A stretch of 64,000 bases of DNA from Flavobacterium sp. CFS9 (GCF_041154745.1 NZ_AP031573.1:4278001-4342000), one strand, 5' to 3'; counted from the first letter of the stretch, positions 1 to 9,181 are shown. Translations and numbers: made by a program. Notes: a model not told the origin generated them from the sequence alone.

Positions 1-1
1 T

Positions 2-469
2 TTCTTTATAGGAATGAAAATCGTTCGTGGTGCTTATATGGAGAAAGAAAACAAACGTGCGGAAGAGAAAAATTACGTTTCTCCAATTTGTGTTTCCAAA
101 GAAGCTACGGATATTAATTATGATGCAGCTATCCGTTATATGGCAGAACATTTGGAAAGCATGTCTATCTTTGCAGGAACTCACAATGAATTGAGTTCTT
201 ATAAATTGATGGAAATAATGCAGGAAAAAGGAATTGCGAAAAACGATACTAAAATCTGGTTTGGGCAATTGTACGGAATGAGTGATAATATCAGTTACAA
301 TTTAGCAGAGAACGGCTATAATGTTGCAAAATATTTACCTTTCGGACCTGTAAAAGACGTTATGCCTTACCTGATTCGTCGTGCGGAAGAGAATACTTCA
401 GTTGCGGGTCAGACCAGCCGTGAATTGTCTATGATTAAAGCGGAACGCAAAAGAAGAAAAGGAAAATAG
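2..469 (+). CDS. Proline dehydrogenase, C-terminal part (runs in from the left edge)
   Basis: FAD-dependent oxidation of L-proline to pyrroline-5-carboxylate, the first step of proline use. The frame is open from base 2, so the first Met seen (base 14) is internal. Visible family landmarks are the VRGAYMEKE stretch at the start of the fragment, the FAGTHN strand motif, and YLPFGPVKDVMPYL followed by RRAEENTS, where the paired arginines bind the proline carboxylate in PutA-type enzymes. The protein ends shortly after this in a basic tail (KRRKGK), so it is a stand-alone PRODH and not a PutA fusion with the P5C dehydrogenase domain. A hairpin terminator follows. Confidence 0.9.
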   Translation, partial: FFIGMKIVRGAYMEKENKRAEEKNYVSPICVSKEATDINYDAAIRYMAEHLESMSIFAGTHNELSSYKLMEIMQEKGIAKNDTKIWFGQLYGMSDNISYNLAENGYNVAKYLPFGPVKDVMPYLIRRAEENTSVAGQTSRELSMIKAERKRRKGK

Positions 470-501
470 ATTTACAGATTTGTAAATAAATTTCAAATAT
501 A

Positions 502-548
502 AAATCCCAAATTTCAATTGTAAAATATTGGAATTTGGGATTTTTTTA
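502..548 (+). terminator. Rho-independent terminator after proline dehydrogenase
   Basis: The arms AAATCCCAAATT and AATTTGGGATTT are followed by a T-run, about 30 bases after the proline dehydrogenase stop codon. Confidence 0.75.
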
Positions 549-575
549 TTGGATTTTAATTCTACTTTGTTTTTT

Positions 576-607
576 AAATCTGACGGGTTTTAAAACCCCT
601 CAGATTT
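576..607. terminator. Hairpin between convergent genes
   Basis: AAATCTGACGGGTTT pairs with AAACCCCTCAGATTT around a very short loop, with one mismatch. It lies just downstream of the porin stop codon (minus strand) and probably ends that transcript. Similar AAATCnGnCGGG hairpins are common between flavobacterial genes. Confidence 0.55.
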
Positions 608-618
608 AAATATATGAA

Positions 619-1926
619 TTAAAAAGAAACCTGACATTGTAAAACGACCATTCCTAATCGGTCACTTTGTTTGTAGGCCCCTGCAAGGGTTTTACCGTAA
701 ACCGCTCTGTTTTGATAGTTTAAACTGAATTTTGGTCCCAAAGTACCGGTGGTGTAGTAGTTTACACCCAATTCATACATAGACATTGGAGTATCTAATG
801 CTTCTAAATCGGCAATTTGTGTGGCAGCATAAGGTTGAAAACGGCCTTTTTTAGCTTCATTATCCGATTTTCCAAAAAGATATCCCAGCTGCGCATAATA
901 TATATTTCCGGTTCCTACACCGATAAATCCGGCACCTGAACCGTTTATCAGAGAATTATCTCCTATAGCAGGATTAGGTGTATTAACGGACTGGATGTAG
1001 TTTTTTCCGTAGTTGTTATTGTTGAAAGCCGCGTAAGCAGTTATAGCAGCACCTTTATTGTTAATCGGGCTGTCGTAGAAAACATCAAAGCCCAGAATTT
1101 TCATGTCGTCGTACGCAATAGTCGCGTCGGGAGTTAAATGCCACATCGCTTTGGCTTGAGTCATATAACCAAGTGCGACATTGAAGATTTTCTTTGTTCC
1201 TAAATAGGTTCCTTTGTGATAAGCATCTTCAACTGATTCTTTATCAAAGAAAGAGTAAGTTAGAATTCCTGCGTATTGTGCTCTTGGCGTTTGAGTGCTT
1301 ACCGAAGAATTGATTCCCAGATTGTCAGTCGTATTTCGGTACGGATTGGTAATAGCTGCACGATAATTAAACTTACCTAAATCTCCTTTAGCATAAATAC
1401 TTAAATTTCTGTTTCCGAAGGTTGATGAAATATTAGCGAACTGCTGGTACATTGGCGTATCCAGAGTAAGATGAGAGGAGGAACTATTTGCTGAATAACG
1501 AGTTGTTCCCGCTCCCCAGGCTGTCAATCCTCCACCAATATGAAGCTTTTTGCTAAAATGATATTCTCCTAAAGCATCCATAACCGAAAGCGGTGCGTTT
1601 GAAGGTCCGTTATTCTGTGTGAAATTAATATTGTTCTGGCCTAACTGAAGATGAAAGAAAATATTTTCCGTCAGCATACCCATAGCCTGTAGACGCAAAC
1701 GTCTGATGACGATATCGTAGGTATCACTAACCTCATTTGTACCAATTTTACTGCCTTCGTTCAATTCGGCATATCTTCCCCAAACCTGAAGGTTTATTCC
1801 GAATTTGATGTATTGTGATCCGTCTTTGGAAATATTAACCACATTAAAAGGTTTTTCCTGAGCAAGAAGATTGATGGTATTTAAAACAATAAATAATAAA
1901 ATTAAAATGATTCTTAAATGTGGCAT
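619..1926 (-). CDS. Outer-membrane porin, OprO/OprP-like
   Basis: 435 residues with a hydrophobic signal peptide (about residues 1-22, ending LLAQ). The rest is an alternating polar/aromatic pattern typical of a 16-strand beta-barrel, ending in a terminal Phe (CQVSF) as Bam-assembled proteins do. The early YIKFGINLQVWGRYAE and IRRLRLQAMGMLTENIFFHLQ stretches resemble the phosphate-selective porin O/P family. It probably allows passive uptake of anions or small solutes across the outer membrane; the substrate cannot be read from the sequence. The ABC exporter gene lies 41 bases upstream on the same strand, so the two may be co-transcribed. Confidence 0.75.
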   Translation of the reverse strand: MPHLRIILILLFIVLNTINLLAQEKPFNVVNISKDGSQYIKFGINLQVWGRYAELNEGSKIGTNEVSDTYDIVIRRLRLQAMGMLTENIFFHLQLGQNNINFTQNNGPSNAPLSVMDALGEYHFSKKLHIGGGLTAWGAGTTRYSANSSSSHLTLDTPMYQQFANISSTFGNRNLSIYAKGDLGKFNYRAAITNPYRNTTDNLGINSSVSTQTPRAQYAGILTYSFFDKESVEDAYHKGTYLGTKKIFNVALGYMTQAKAMWHLTPDATIAYDDMKILGFDVFYDSPINNKGAAITAYAAFNNNNYGKNYIQSVNTPNPAIGDNSLINGSGAGFIGVGTGNIYYAQLGYLFGKSDNEAKKGRFQPYAATQIADLEALDTPMSMYELGVNYYTTGTLGPKFSLNYQNRAVYGKTLAGAYKQSDRLGMVVLQCQVSF

Positions 1927-1967
1927 TTCTTTGGTTTAAGGTTAGTTAATACTGCTTACATTCTTAA

Positions 1968-3758
1968 TTAGGAGTTGCTAAATTGAAGGTTGCTTAGATT
2001 TCTATAAGTTCCGTTCTCCAGATTGATTAATTCCTGATGCGTACCTTCTTCAGTAATTTTTCCATGATCTAAAACCAGAATTTTATCAGCGTTTCTAATA
2101 GTCGAAAGTCGGTGTGCGATGATGATACTTGTTCTTCCTTCCATTAAAACTTCTAATGCTTCCTGGACCAGTTTTTCGCTTTCACTATCTAAAGAGGATG
2201 TTGCTTCATCTAATATTAAAATACTTGGGTTTTTAAGCAATGCTCTCGCGATTGCAATACGTTGACGTTGTCCACCTGATAATTTTACACCGCGTTCTCC
2301 AACTAAGGTTTCGAATTTCTCAGGGAAGCCTTCTACAAAATTAAAAGCATTGGCCTGTTTTGCGGCAGCAATGATTTCTTCATTGGTAGCGTCCGGTTTT
2401 CCGTAAGCAATGTTTTCTCTAATTGTTCCGCCAAACAGAATCACGTCCTGAGGAACGATACTCATGTTTCCGCGAAGTTCTTCTAAGTCGTAATCATAAA
2501 TACTTTTTCCGTCAACAATAATGTCGCCAGATGTTCTGTCGTAAAATCGCAAAAGAAGCGAAGATATAGTTGATTTTCCGGCGCCACTAGGGCCTACAAG
2601 CGCAATTTTCTGTCCGAACTCGGCAGTGAAATTGACCTCTTTTAATACCTCAACTTCTTTTCTGGAAGGGTAACTGAAAGCAACATTTTTGAAGGAAAGA
2701 TTTCCTTTGATTTTTTCAATAGGAGTAGTTCTTGTTTTGGCATTGATATTTTCCGGAGTTTCTTCCAATAATTCGAAAACGCGCTCCGTTGCACCAACAG
2801 CTTTTTGAATCTGTGCATACATTTCGGCAATTCCTCCAAAAGAGGCTCCAATAAATGTGGTATAAAGTACAAAAGAGATCAAATCGCCTACACCTTCAAC
2901 TTCACCTTTAATGGTCAGAGTAATTCCATACCAAACCACAGCAACCACGCAGCCAAAAAGGCACAGAATGATAAAAGAAGCAAAGTAACCTCTGTACTGA
3001 CCGCCTTTAATAGCGATTTTCACAATTTCTTTAATTTTATTTTTATAACGCTGAATTTCGTACCATTCGTTGGCAAAAGCCTTTACATTGCTTATTCCTT
3101 GTAGAGTTTCTTCGACAATCACCTGGCTTTCGGCTACTTTATCCTGTGTTTTCTTCCCATATTTTCGAATGAATCTTCCAAAAACAACCGCTGCTACAGC
3201 GACAACAGGTACAATAGCCAACATCATTAAAGTTAACTTTGGACTGATGTTGCCTAGAATAACAAATCCACCAATTATTAGAATCGACTGACGTAAAAAT
3301 TCAGCAATGGTTGTAGTAAAAGTATCCTGTAATTGTGAAATATCAGCACTGATTCGGCTGTTTAGTTCTCCAACACGTTTTTGAGAATAAAATGACATTG
3401 GAAGTTTTACTAAGTTTTCATACAAAGCAAAACGGATGTTTGAAAGCGAGTTTTCGGTAAAATTTACAAAAAGCGAAATTCTGAAAAAAGAGAAAATAGC
3501 TTGCAAGGTAAGGATCACCATAAGTCCAACCGCAATTTCGTTGGCTCTGTTGAGATTTTTATTGGTAACACAATCTACAAGCATACCCATTAGTTTCGGA
3601 AAGGCGAGGGCGGTGGCGCTGGTTAATAAGAGAAAAATCAATCCCAGAAAGAATTTCCATTTGTGATTTTTACCGTATTTAAAAATTCGTAGTGCTTTTT
3701 GAAGTGAATTAGAGTCTAATTTAGCTTTAGGTAAATCGTTTTCTTGATATCTAGGCAT
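1968..3758 (-). CDS. ABC exporter, fused permease and ATPase (MsbA/LmrA-like half transporter)
   Basis: 596 residues. The N-terminal membrane domain (about residues 30-330) has six hydrophobic segments. The C-terminal nucleotide-binding domain carries Walker A GPSGAGKS (near 392), the Q-loop (SIVPQDVILF), the signature LSGGQRQR (near 494), Walker B ILILDEATSSLD and the H-loop IIAHRLS. It should act as a homodimer in the inner membrane, exporting lipid, peptide or drug-like substrates. The specific cargo is not evident. It is followed closely by the porin gene on the same strand. Confidence 0.9.
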   Translation of the reverse strand: MPRYQENDLPKAKLDSNSLQKALRIFKYGKNHKWKFFLGLIFLLLTSATALAFPKLMGMLVDCVTNKNLNRANEIAVGLMVILTLQAIFSFFRISLFVNFTENSLSNIRFALYENLVKLPMSFYSQKRVGELNSRISADISQLQDTFTTTIAEFLRQSILIIGGFVILGNISPKLTLMMLAIVPVVAVAAVVFGRFIRKYGKKTQDKVAESQVIVEETLQGISNVKAFANEWYEIQRYKNKIKEIVKIAIKGGQYRGYFASFIILCLFGCVVAVVWYGITLTIKGEVEGVGDLISFVLYTTFIGASFGGIAEMYAQIQKAVGATERVFELLEETPENINAKTRTTPIEKIKGNLSFKNVAFSYPSRKEVEVLKEVNFTAEFGQKIALVGPSGAGKSTISSLLLRFYDRTSGDIIVDGKSIYDYDLEELRGNMSIVPQDVILFGGTIRENIAYGKPDATNEEIIAAAKQANAFNFVEGFPEKFETLVGERGVKLSGGQRQRIAIARALLKNPSILILDEATSSLDSESEKLVQEALEVLMEGRTSIIIAHRLSTIRNADKILVLDHGKITEEGTHQELINLENGTYRNLSNLQFSNS

Positions 3759-3954
3759 TTGAGTATACTATTAAGGTATGCAAATGTATGATTATAGCCA
3801 GTGAATACAAAAGAATATTCGAAATTAGGCTTTGAGAATTCGTTTTTTAACTAAATGGCAAAAAATGATGAAAAATATTTTGGTTTTAAAAGATTGATAA
3901 ATAGATGACTAAAAATTATTTCGCAAAATGATGTAATTTTTCTTCAAAATAAGC

Positions 3955-3984
3955 TTGTAAATACAAAATCTAGTCGTAAGTTTG
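3955..3984 (+). promoter_or_regulatory. Bacteroidota promoter of the first tRNA-Val
   Basis: TTG at 3955-3957, a 19-base spacer, then TAAGTTTG at 3977-3984. This matches the -33 TTG / -7 TAnnTTTG pattern. The tRNA starts 37 bases further on. The same block recurs before the second tRNA-Val. Confidence 0.8.
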
Positions 3985-4021
3985 CACTCGCAATCAACAA
4001 CGATAGCAACCTAGTAAAATA

Positions 4022-4096
4022 GGGCGATTAGCTCAGCTGGTTCAGAGCACCTCGTTTACACCGAGGGGGTCGGGGGTTCGAACCCCTCATCGCCCA
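4022..4096 (+). tRNA. tRNA-Val (anticodon TAC), copy 1
   Basis: A complete cloverleaf. The acceptor arms are GGGCGAT/ATCGCCC with discriminator A. The D-arm is GCTC...GAGC, the anticodon stem CCTCG/CGAGG encloses the loop TTTACAC (anticodon TAC), and the T-arm is GGGGGTTCGAACCCCTC. CCA is not fully encoded (ACA follows). The sequence differs from the copy at 7491 by a single base in the D-loop. Confidence 0.95.
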
Positions 4097-4105
4097 CAAA
4101 TGACA

Positions 4106-4141
4106 CTACCTTCAAAATCAATTTGATTTTGGAGGTTTTTT
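4106..4141 (+). terminator. Terminator after tRNA-Val copy 1
   Basis: ACCTTCAAAATCA and TGATTTTGGAGGT flank a 3-base loop and are followed by six T. Nearly the same hairpin follows the second tRNA-Val. Confidence 0.8.
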
Positions 4142-4190
4142 ATTTTTTAGATTTATGGAATTGAAAAAATGATCTATAAAATTAGGATTT

Positions 4191-4446
4191 GCTCTGAAAG
4201 AGCTCCGGCAATAGTATGGTGCGAAGCACTATAAATGATGACGGTAATTATCGTTTGCGCCCTGAAAGGGCAAAAGCCTGATGTCAAAGAGAAGTATCCG
4301 GCATATTCTGTGTAAGATTTTCTAAGATTGTGAACGGCTTTTTATTGGGATTTGTAGGGGTGAAAATTGCTTTGGCCCTTTCAGGGCAATTCTACACCTT
4401 GAATCCAGCTAATAGCGCTTCGCACTATACTGTTGCTTTTCAGACT
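4191..4446. repeat. Large imperfect inverted repeat with nested GCCCTGAAAGGGC palindromes
   Basis: The outer arms (4191-4231 and the complement of 4413-4446) share CTGAAA...CA(A)TAGTATnGTGCGAAGC. The inner arms, around 4257-4277 and 4369-4389, each contain the self-complementary CCCTGAAAGGG. There is no ORF inside. It reads as an intergenic palindromic repeat of the REP/BIME or miniature-element type, and it lies between tRNA-Val copy 1 and a degenerate tRNA-like scar. Confidence 0.6.
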
Positions 4447-4706
4447 TTCAGTCCTTTTCTTCGTAACTTTTGTTCTTGATCTATGTTTAGTGAAATTAAG
4501 AACAAATTCTGCATAGGATTTACTTCAGATTTCAAGAAAGGCTTATTCGACATAGTCAAAAAAGCAAAGGTTTTACGGTGAGCGTTAATGATTGTAAGAT
4601 TGTTTATGCGGAATATTATAAATCTGAAGAAGAAACTCGGAAAAGAAAATTACAGATAAAATCATGGATAAGCAGAGTTAAAATTCAAGAGTTAATTCAG
4701 AATAAA

Positions 4707-4806
4707 GATTAGTTCAGCTGGTTCATGGCATTTCAATTCTCATTGGAAGTGCTTGGGGAGGGACGAACCTTTCGATGAAAAATCGGAACAAGTTATCATC
4801 GCCCAC
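4707..4806 (+). pseudogene. Degenerate tRNA-Val-like remnant
   Basis: Bases 4707-4725 match the tRNA-Val D-arm region (GATTAGTTCAGCTGGTTCA, one change). The last bases, TCATCGCCCACA at 4796-4807, are identical to the tRNA-Val 3' end. The middle is scrambled: an anticodon-like stem-loop (TTTCAATTCTCATTGGAA) and a damaged T-arm (GGGACGAACCTTTC) remain, with about 30 extra bases. The 5' acceptor strand is missing, so it cannot fold into a working tRNA. It probably marks a recombination or insertion at the tRNA gene. Confidence 0.55.
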
Positions 4807-4842
4807 AAAAAAAACTCCTTAAATTTCTTAGGGAGTTTTTTT
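4806..4842 (+). terminator. Hairpin terminator
   Basis: AAAAAACTCCTTAA pairs with TTAGGGAGTTTTTT, followed by a T-run. It lies immediately after the tRNA-like remnant and closely resembles the terminator after deoD at 8577. Confidence 0.7.
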
Positions 4843-4953
4843 GTTCGATTAGCAACTTGTTTTTCTTGTAAATTTGTGATGTCCTGTAAATAAAAGCAAA
4901 ATAACTCAGTCAAATTTTTGAAGGCTGAAAAGAAAAATAAAAATACCACATAA

Positions 4954-5517
4954 ATGGAAATATTAGTGATAATGGGGCCCCCGTACTCAGGAAAAGGTAC
5001 TCAATGCGAAATTTTAAAAGAAGAGCTTAAGTTTAATCATATTTCAACAGGAGATAGATGTCGTCTGGAAAAGCAAAATAAAACGGAGATTGGAATAATA
5101 ATGTCTCAATATGAGGAAAAGGGAGACTTAGTGCCTGATTCTATTATGAAAGATCTTTTTAGTGAAATTCTGGATGAAAACAGTTCCGCTAAGGGGATTA
5201 TTTTAGATGGTTATCCGAGAACAGAACCACAGGTAAATGATTTAATGGAACTCGTTGCATCCAAGAATATGAAGATTAGCAAGGTAATTAATATAGAAGT
5301 TCCGAAAGAAGAACTTTTAAAAAGAGCGCAAAAAAGAGCCGAAACGTCTAATCGAAAAGACGATAAAGATGTTGAAATTCATTTGAAGAGAATTAAAGTT
5401 TTTGAAGCTTCAACCCGTCCTGCAATCGAATATATGAAGTCTAAAATTAAAGTTTTGACTTTTGACGGACTGGGGACTATCGAGGAGATAACAAAACGAA
5501 TAAAAAATAATTTATAA
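4954..5517 (+). CDS. Adenylate kinase-like nucleoside monophosphate kinase (paralogue)
   Basis: 187 residues. P-loop GPPYSGKGT at 8-16, STGD at 31-34 (NMP-binding) and DGYPRT at 85-90 (family DGFPRT) place it in the adenylate kinase family. A short LID-type region (RAQKRAE...RKDD) and the late R-x6-ASTRPAIEYM helix are also typical. It is a cytosolic phosphotransferase acting on AMP/ATP or a related nucleotide. The length fits the short-LID bacterial type. Its position between two tRNA genes, away from housekeeping neighbours, suggests an accessory copy and not the essential adk; substrate preference is uncertain. Confidence 0.8.
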   Translation: MEILVIMGPPYSGKGTQCEILKEELKFNHISTGDRCRLEKQNKTEIGIIMSQYEEKGDLVPDSIMKDLFSEILDENSSAKGIILDGYPRTEPQVNDLMELVASKNMKISKVINIEVPKEELLKRAQKRAETSNRKDDKDVEIHLKRIKVFEASTRPAIEYMKSKIKVLTFDGLGTIEEITKRIKNNL

Positions 5518-5661
5518 AAAATGTTGACTATGAATTGTTTTTGCATTAGTGTAAAATAAATGTATGACATTTGTTAGATTAATGTGCTTGAATTACAATA
5601 ACTTAGTTTGATTTTGTTGAACCTGTAACGATTAAATATTGAACAAAAGACAAAATAGCAA

Positions 5662-6243
5662 ATGGAGCAATTGAAAGCATACTTAAAAGATAATTCACGA
5701 TTGAGAGAATATATTCCAAGTGAGAGAGATTGGGAAATTATTTCCTCAAGATTTACTAAACGAGAATTCTCAAAAAAAACTATTCTTACAAGAATAGGAG
5801 AAACTGAAAATCATCTCAATTTTATTATAAAAGGTATTGCCCGATTTTATATTCCGAATGAGGAAAAAGATTTGACTTTTAATATTGTCTTTGATAACGG
5901 GTTTCTTAGTGCTTATGATTCTTTTTTAACTCAAACACCATCAACTTATAATATCGAGACGTTGACCGAATGTACTCTATTACAACTTACATACAGTGAT
6001 TTGCAAATTATATACAATGAAACGGAATTTGGTAATATTATTGGCAGGTTAGCGAGTGAAGAATTATTTTTAAAGAAACAAAAACGTGAGCTTTCGCTTT
6101 TAAATCTAACAGCCGAACAACGTTATCTGAATTTATTCTATGAACAACCAAAGCTTATACAACAAATCCCTTTGAAATATATTGCTTCGTGTATTGGAAT
6201 TACACCGCAGGCTTTGAGTAGAATTCGCAAACGAATTTCTTAA
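5662..6243 (+). CDS. Crp/Fnr-family transcriptional regulator
   Basis: 193 residues. An N-terminal cyclic-nucleotide-binding-like beta-barrel (about residues 20-125) is followed by a dimer helix and a short C-terminal helix-turn-helix ending in the recognition helix ITPQALSRIRKRIS. The family's usual cAMP-binding arginine motif is not evident, so the ligand may differ. The protein resembles the regulator at 29433-29996, especially in the IQQIPLKYIAS segment. It lies 72 bases upstream of a Rossmann-fold dehydrogenase gene on the same strand, which it may control. Confidence 0.85.
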   Translation: MEQLKAYLKDNSRLREYIPSERDWEIISSRFTKREFSKKTILTRIGETENHLNFIIKGIARFYIPNEEKDLTFNIVFDNGFLSAYDSFLTQTPSTYNIETLTECTLLQLTYSDLQIIYNETEFGNIIGRLASEELFLKKQKRELSLLNLTAEQRYLNLFYEQPKLIQQIPLKYIASCIGITPQALSRIRKRIS

Positions 6244-6315
6244 CTTGGGTTCATTGTTTGGATTTTTAAATAGTCATTCCTTTGTATTGAAAAAAAAATA
6301 AAATTACAGATAAAT

Positions 6316-7263
6316 ATGCAAACAATACTTGGAGCAAACGGGCAAATAGCGGAGGAATTAGCAAAAGAATTGCATAGGAATTTTACCACTGATATTCGTT
6401 TGGTAAGCAGGAATCCAAAAAAAATAAATGAGACGGATGAGCTGTTTCAGGCAGATTTGTTAGACCGACAAAGAACTGATAAGGCTATAGAAGGAAGTAA
6501 AATAGTGTATTTTACCGTAGGTTTACCTATGAACACTAGAATGTGGAAAGAGCAGTTCCCTATTATGATGAAGAATGTAATAACTGCCTGCCAAAAACAT
6601 AAAACGAAATTGGTGTTTTTTGATAATACCTATATGTATGCTAAGACTGACGAACCGCAAACAGAAGAAAGCCTGTTTGATCCCATAGGACAAAAATCAA
6701 TTGTAAGAGCAGAAATTACAACAATGTTGTTGAACGAAATGGATAACGGAAGTATTGAAGCGGTTATTTGCCGAGCACCGGAATTTTATGGAACAGGAAA
6801 AACGCAAAGCATTACTAATACTTTAATTTTTGACAATATTAAGAAGGGCAAAAAATTAAAAGTTCCAATTAATGACAGCACGAAAAGAACTTTAATATAT
6901 ACACCTGACGCTAGTCGCGCAATGGCGTTAATTGGGAATACCCCGGCTGCTTACAATCAAACCTGGCATTTGCCTTGTGACGACAACAGGCTTACTTATA
7001 AGGAACTAATTACTCTTGCTTCAAAAGAACATAAAAAAGAGTTGAATTATTCTGTTATAAAAATGTTTGTATTTCAAATTGTTAGTTTGTTCAGTGAACA
7101 AACAAAAGAATTAAAGGAATTGTTGCCACGCTACAAGTGCGATAACATTTTTATTTCCGATAAATTTAAAAAAACATTTCCAGAATTTAAGGTTACAACT
7201 TATCAGGAAGGAGTTGCAAACATAATAAATGAACAGAAAAATGATAATGGAGTTTTATTATAG
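6316..7263 (+). CDS. NAD(P)-dependent epimerase/dehydratase family protein
   Basis: 315 residues. An N-terminal Rossmann nucleotide-binding turn, GANGQIAEELA (6-16), is followed by an acidic loop and VYFTVGLP, then DNTYMYAK where the SDR active-site Tyr would sit. It belongs to the atypical extended SDR / NmrA-like group acting on a nucleotide sugar or acting as a redox sensor. The substrate cannot be named. It follows the Crp/Fnr gene, and such pairs are common in Flavobacteriia. Confidence 0.75.
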   Translation: MQTILGANGQIAEELAKELHRNFTTDIRLVSRNPKKINETDELFQADLLDRQRTDKAIEGSKIVYFTVGLPMNTRMWKEQFPIMMKNVITACQKHKTKLVFFDNTYMYAKTDEPQTEESLFDPIGQKSIVRAEITTMLLNEMDNGSIEAVICRAPEFYGTGKTQSITNTLIFDNIKKGKKLKVPINDSTKRTLIYTPDASRAMALIGNTPAAYNQTWHLPCDDNRLTYKELITLASKEHKKELNYSVIKMFVFQIVSLFSEQTKELKELLPRYKCDNIFISDKFKKTFPEFKVTTYQEGVANIINEQKNDNGVLL

Positions 7264-7422
7264 TTGCAAACCTTGAGATATCCGAGTCTTCAAAAGTTTA
7301 TAAAAGGGCCGGAAAGTTCAATAGTTTTATTCTTTGAAGAATATTTAAAAATCTGTTGACTTTGAATACAAGGCTTGTACGCGTGATTAGTTTAAAAAAA
7401 AAGATTTTTTTTCGAAAAAGGC

Positions 7423-7452
7423 TTGCAAATACAAAATCTAGCTGTATATTTG
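7423..7452 (+). promoter_or_regulatory. Bacteroidota promoter of the second tRNA-Val
   Basis: TTG at 7423-7425, a 19-base spacer, then TATATTTG at 7445-7452. The surrounding bases (AAATACAAAATCTAG, TTTGCACTCGCAATCA) match the promoter at 3955, so promoter and gene were duplicated together. Confidence 0.8.
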
Positions 7453-7490
7453 CACTCGCAATCACGAAATGATAGCGACCTAGTAAAATA

Positions 7491-7565
7491 GGGCGATTAG
7501 CTCAGTTGGTTCAGAGCACCTCGTTTACACCGAGGGGGTCGGGGGTTCGAACCCCTCATCGCCCA
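7491..7565 (+). tRNA. tRNA-Val (anticodon TAC), copy 2
   Basis: Same cloverleaf as the copy at 4022 with one D-loop change (AGTTGG for AGCTGG). Anticodon loop TTTACAC and acceptor GGGCGAT/ATCGCCC are intact. Promoter, leader and terminator are also duplicated, giving two copies about 3.4 kb apart. Confidence 0.95.
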
Positions 7566-7577
7566 CCACTTTTTAAG

Positions 7578-7613
7578 ACACCTTCAAAATCTAATGATTT
7601 TGGAGGTTTTTTG
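7578..7613 (+). terminator. Terminator after tRNA-Val copy 2
   Basis: CACCTTCAAAATC and GATTTTGGAGGT(T) with a 4-base loop and a T-run. It is the counterpart of the hairpin at 4106. Confidence 0.8.
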
Positions 7614-7802
7614 TTTTATGGGACCTCTATTAAGGTGTTGTAAAGGATTTAAGCGAAAGCAAGATCTTGCTCCGGATTAGCTTATTCATATCATTCTGTT
7701 TTTTTATCAAAAGCGATTACAGAATTATGCTTTGTAATGGTATGCGAATTAATTAAATTAGAGGAGAAAAATATAGATTATAAATCAAAATGAAATAATA
7801 AT

Positions 7803-8507
7803 ATGAGTGCACATAACAATGCAAAAAAAGGGGATATAGCAGATTTCGTTTTACTTCCTGGTGATCCAAAAAGAGCGAAGCTTATAGCGGAAACATTTTT
7901 AACAGATGTGATATGCTATAATGAGGTTAGAGGAATGTTAGGTTATACCGGTTATTACAATGGTAAGAGAATTAGTGTACAGGGTACAGGTATGGGGATG
8001 CCATCCATTTCTATTTATATTACAGAATTAATCGAAGAGTATGGTGTAGAAACACTGGTAAGAGTTGGATCTTGTGGTTCTATTCAGGATGATGTCAATA
8101 TGATGGATATTGTTCTGGCTATGAGTGCATGTACGGATTCCGGAATGAATAAATTTAAATTTAACGGGAATGATTTTGCTCCGACTGCCAATTTTGAATT
8201 ATTAAAAAAGGCCTATGAAATTGCAGAGCAAAATAAAATAAAAGCTCATACAGGGTCAATATTGACATCTGATTTTTTCTATACTGAAAGTCATTTAGGT
8301 GATCCGTTTTTAAATTGGAAAACTTACGGCGTTTTGGCTGTGGACATGGAAACGGCTGCGTTGTATTCTATAGCTGCGAAATACAGAAAAAAGGCTCTGG
8401 CTATTTTAACGGTATCGGATCATATTCTTAAAAAGGAAGCTTTATCAGCAGATGACAGACAAAATTCTTTTAAAGAAATGATAGAATTCGCATTGCAGTT
8501 AGCTTAA
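7803..8507 (+). CDS. deoD: Purine-nucleoside phosphorylase, DeoD type
   Basis: Cytosolic homohexameric enzyme that splits purine (deoxy)ribonucleosides with phosphate for salvage. Its 234 residues match the family's usual 233-239. Landmarks are the phosphate loop GDPKRA (20-25), RVGSCGS, the nucleoside-binding VDMETAAL and the catalytic SDH near residue 204. An A/G-rich stretch precedes the start. It is a single gene followed by a strong terminator. A second nucleoside phosphorylase of the uridine-phosphorylase type lies at 37491. Confidence 0.93.
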   Translation: MSAHNNAKKGDIADFVLLPGDPKRAKLIAETFLTDVICYNEVRGMLGYTGYYNGKRISVQGTGMGMPSISIYITELIEEYGVETLVRVGSCGSIQDDVNMMDIVLAMSACTDSGMNKFKFNGNDFAPTANFELLKKAYEIAEQNKIKAHTGSILTSDFFYTESHLGDPFLNWKTYGVLAVDMETAALYSIAAKYRKKALAILTVSDHILKKEALSADDRQNSFKEMIEFALQLA

Positions 8508-8576
8508 ACAGATTCAAATAAATAAAAGAATTGGGTTAGTTTATGGAGATTTTGTTTTGATCCTCCATCGTTTATA

Positions 8577-8610
8577 AAAAAACTCCTTAAGAAATTAAGG
8601 AGTTTTTTTA
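8577..8610 (+). terminator. Terminator after deoD
   Basis: AAAAAACTCCTTAA and TTAAGGAGTTTTTT form a 14-bp stem with loop GAAA and a T-run. Confidence 0.85.
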
Positions 8611-8761
8611 TGTCTGATTTTTTTTGAAGCTATTTGCCAAAAGAATAATTTCTACTCCTAAAAGTAGAAAATTGGAGTTCGTTATTATAAATCCGGAACG
8701 TTTTTAAATGCAATCACTATAGTTTTGAGCAACATTTTTAAAACCATTAAATTCCAAGTTT

Positions 8762-9181
8762 ATGAAGAAAATCTTTCTTTCAATCTTATTTGCATTAGTA
8801 TCAAATTTATCTTTTTCGCAATCAGAAGAGTCTTTAATTCAGTATTGCATTCAAAACTATATTTAGGGTACATCTTACAATCAGCCCGACAGTATTAGCA
8901 AGGCTTTTTATTCGGAGGCCAGTCTTTTTTTGAGTCACAAAGACAAACCATTATGGATTGTCCCAGCTTCGGAATATGTCAGCTGGTTTCAAAAGGTTAA
9001 GAAAGGAGAATTTAATGGTCGTCTTGGTAGAGTTATTTCTATAGAATTTTATAATGATATCGCTATTGCAAAAGCGCAAATTCTTATTGCAGCGAAAAAA
9101 CAAGAATTTATGGATATGTTTCTACTGAAGAAAATTCAGGGGGAATGGAAAATAATCAGCAAAGCGGCAGTATTCATTTAG
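8762..9181 (+). pseudogene. NTF2-like (lumazine-binding/DUF4440-type) secreted protein, broken by a stop codon
   Basis: The frame opens at ATG 8762 with a signal peptide (MKKIFLSILFALVSNLSFSQ) and continues in the same frame to 9181. It is interrupted by TAG at 8864-8866 (codon 35), exactly where the family has its (D/N)Y-x-x-GTSYN stretch. Reading through gives a plausible SnoaL/NTF2-fold protein (GTSYNQPDSISKAFY...GEWKIISK). The C-terminus appears replaced, because the frame runs into sequence shared with the overlapping DJ-1-like gene at 9145. Both changes point to an inactive gene. Confidence 0.7.
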
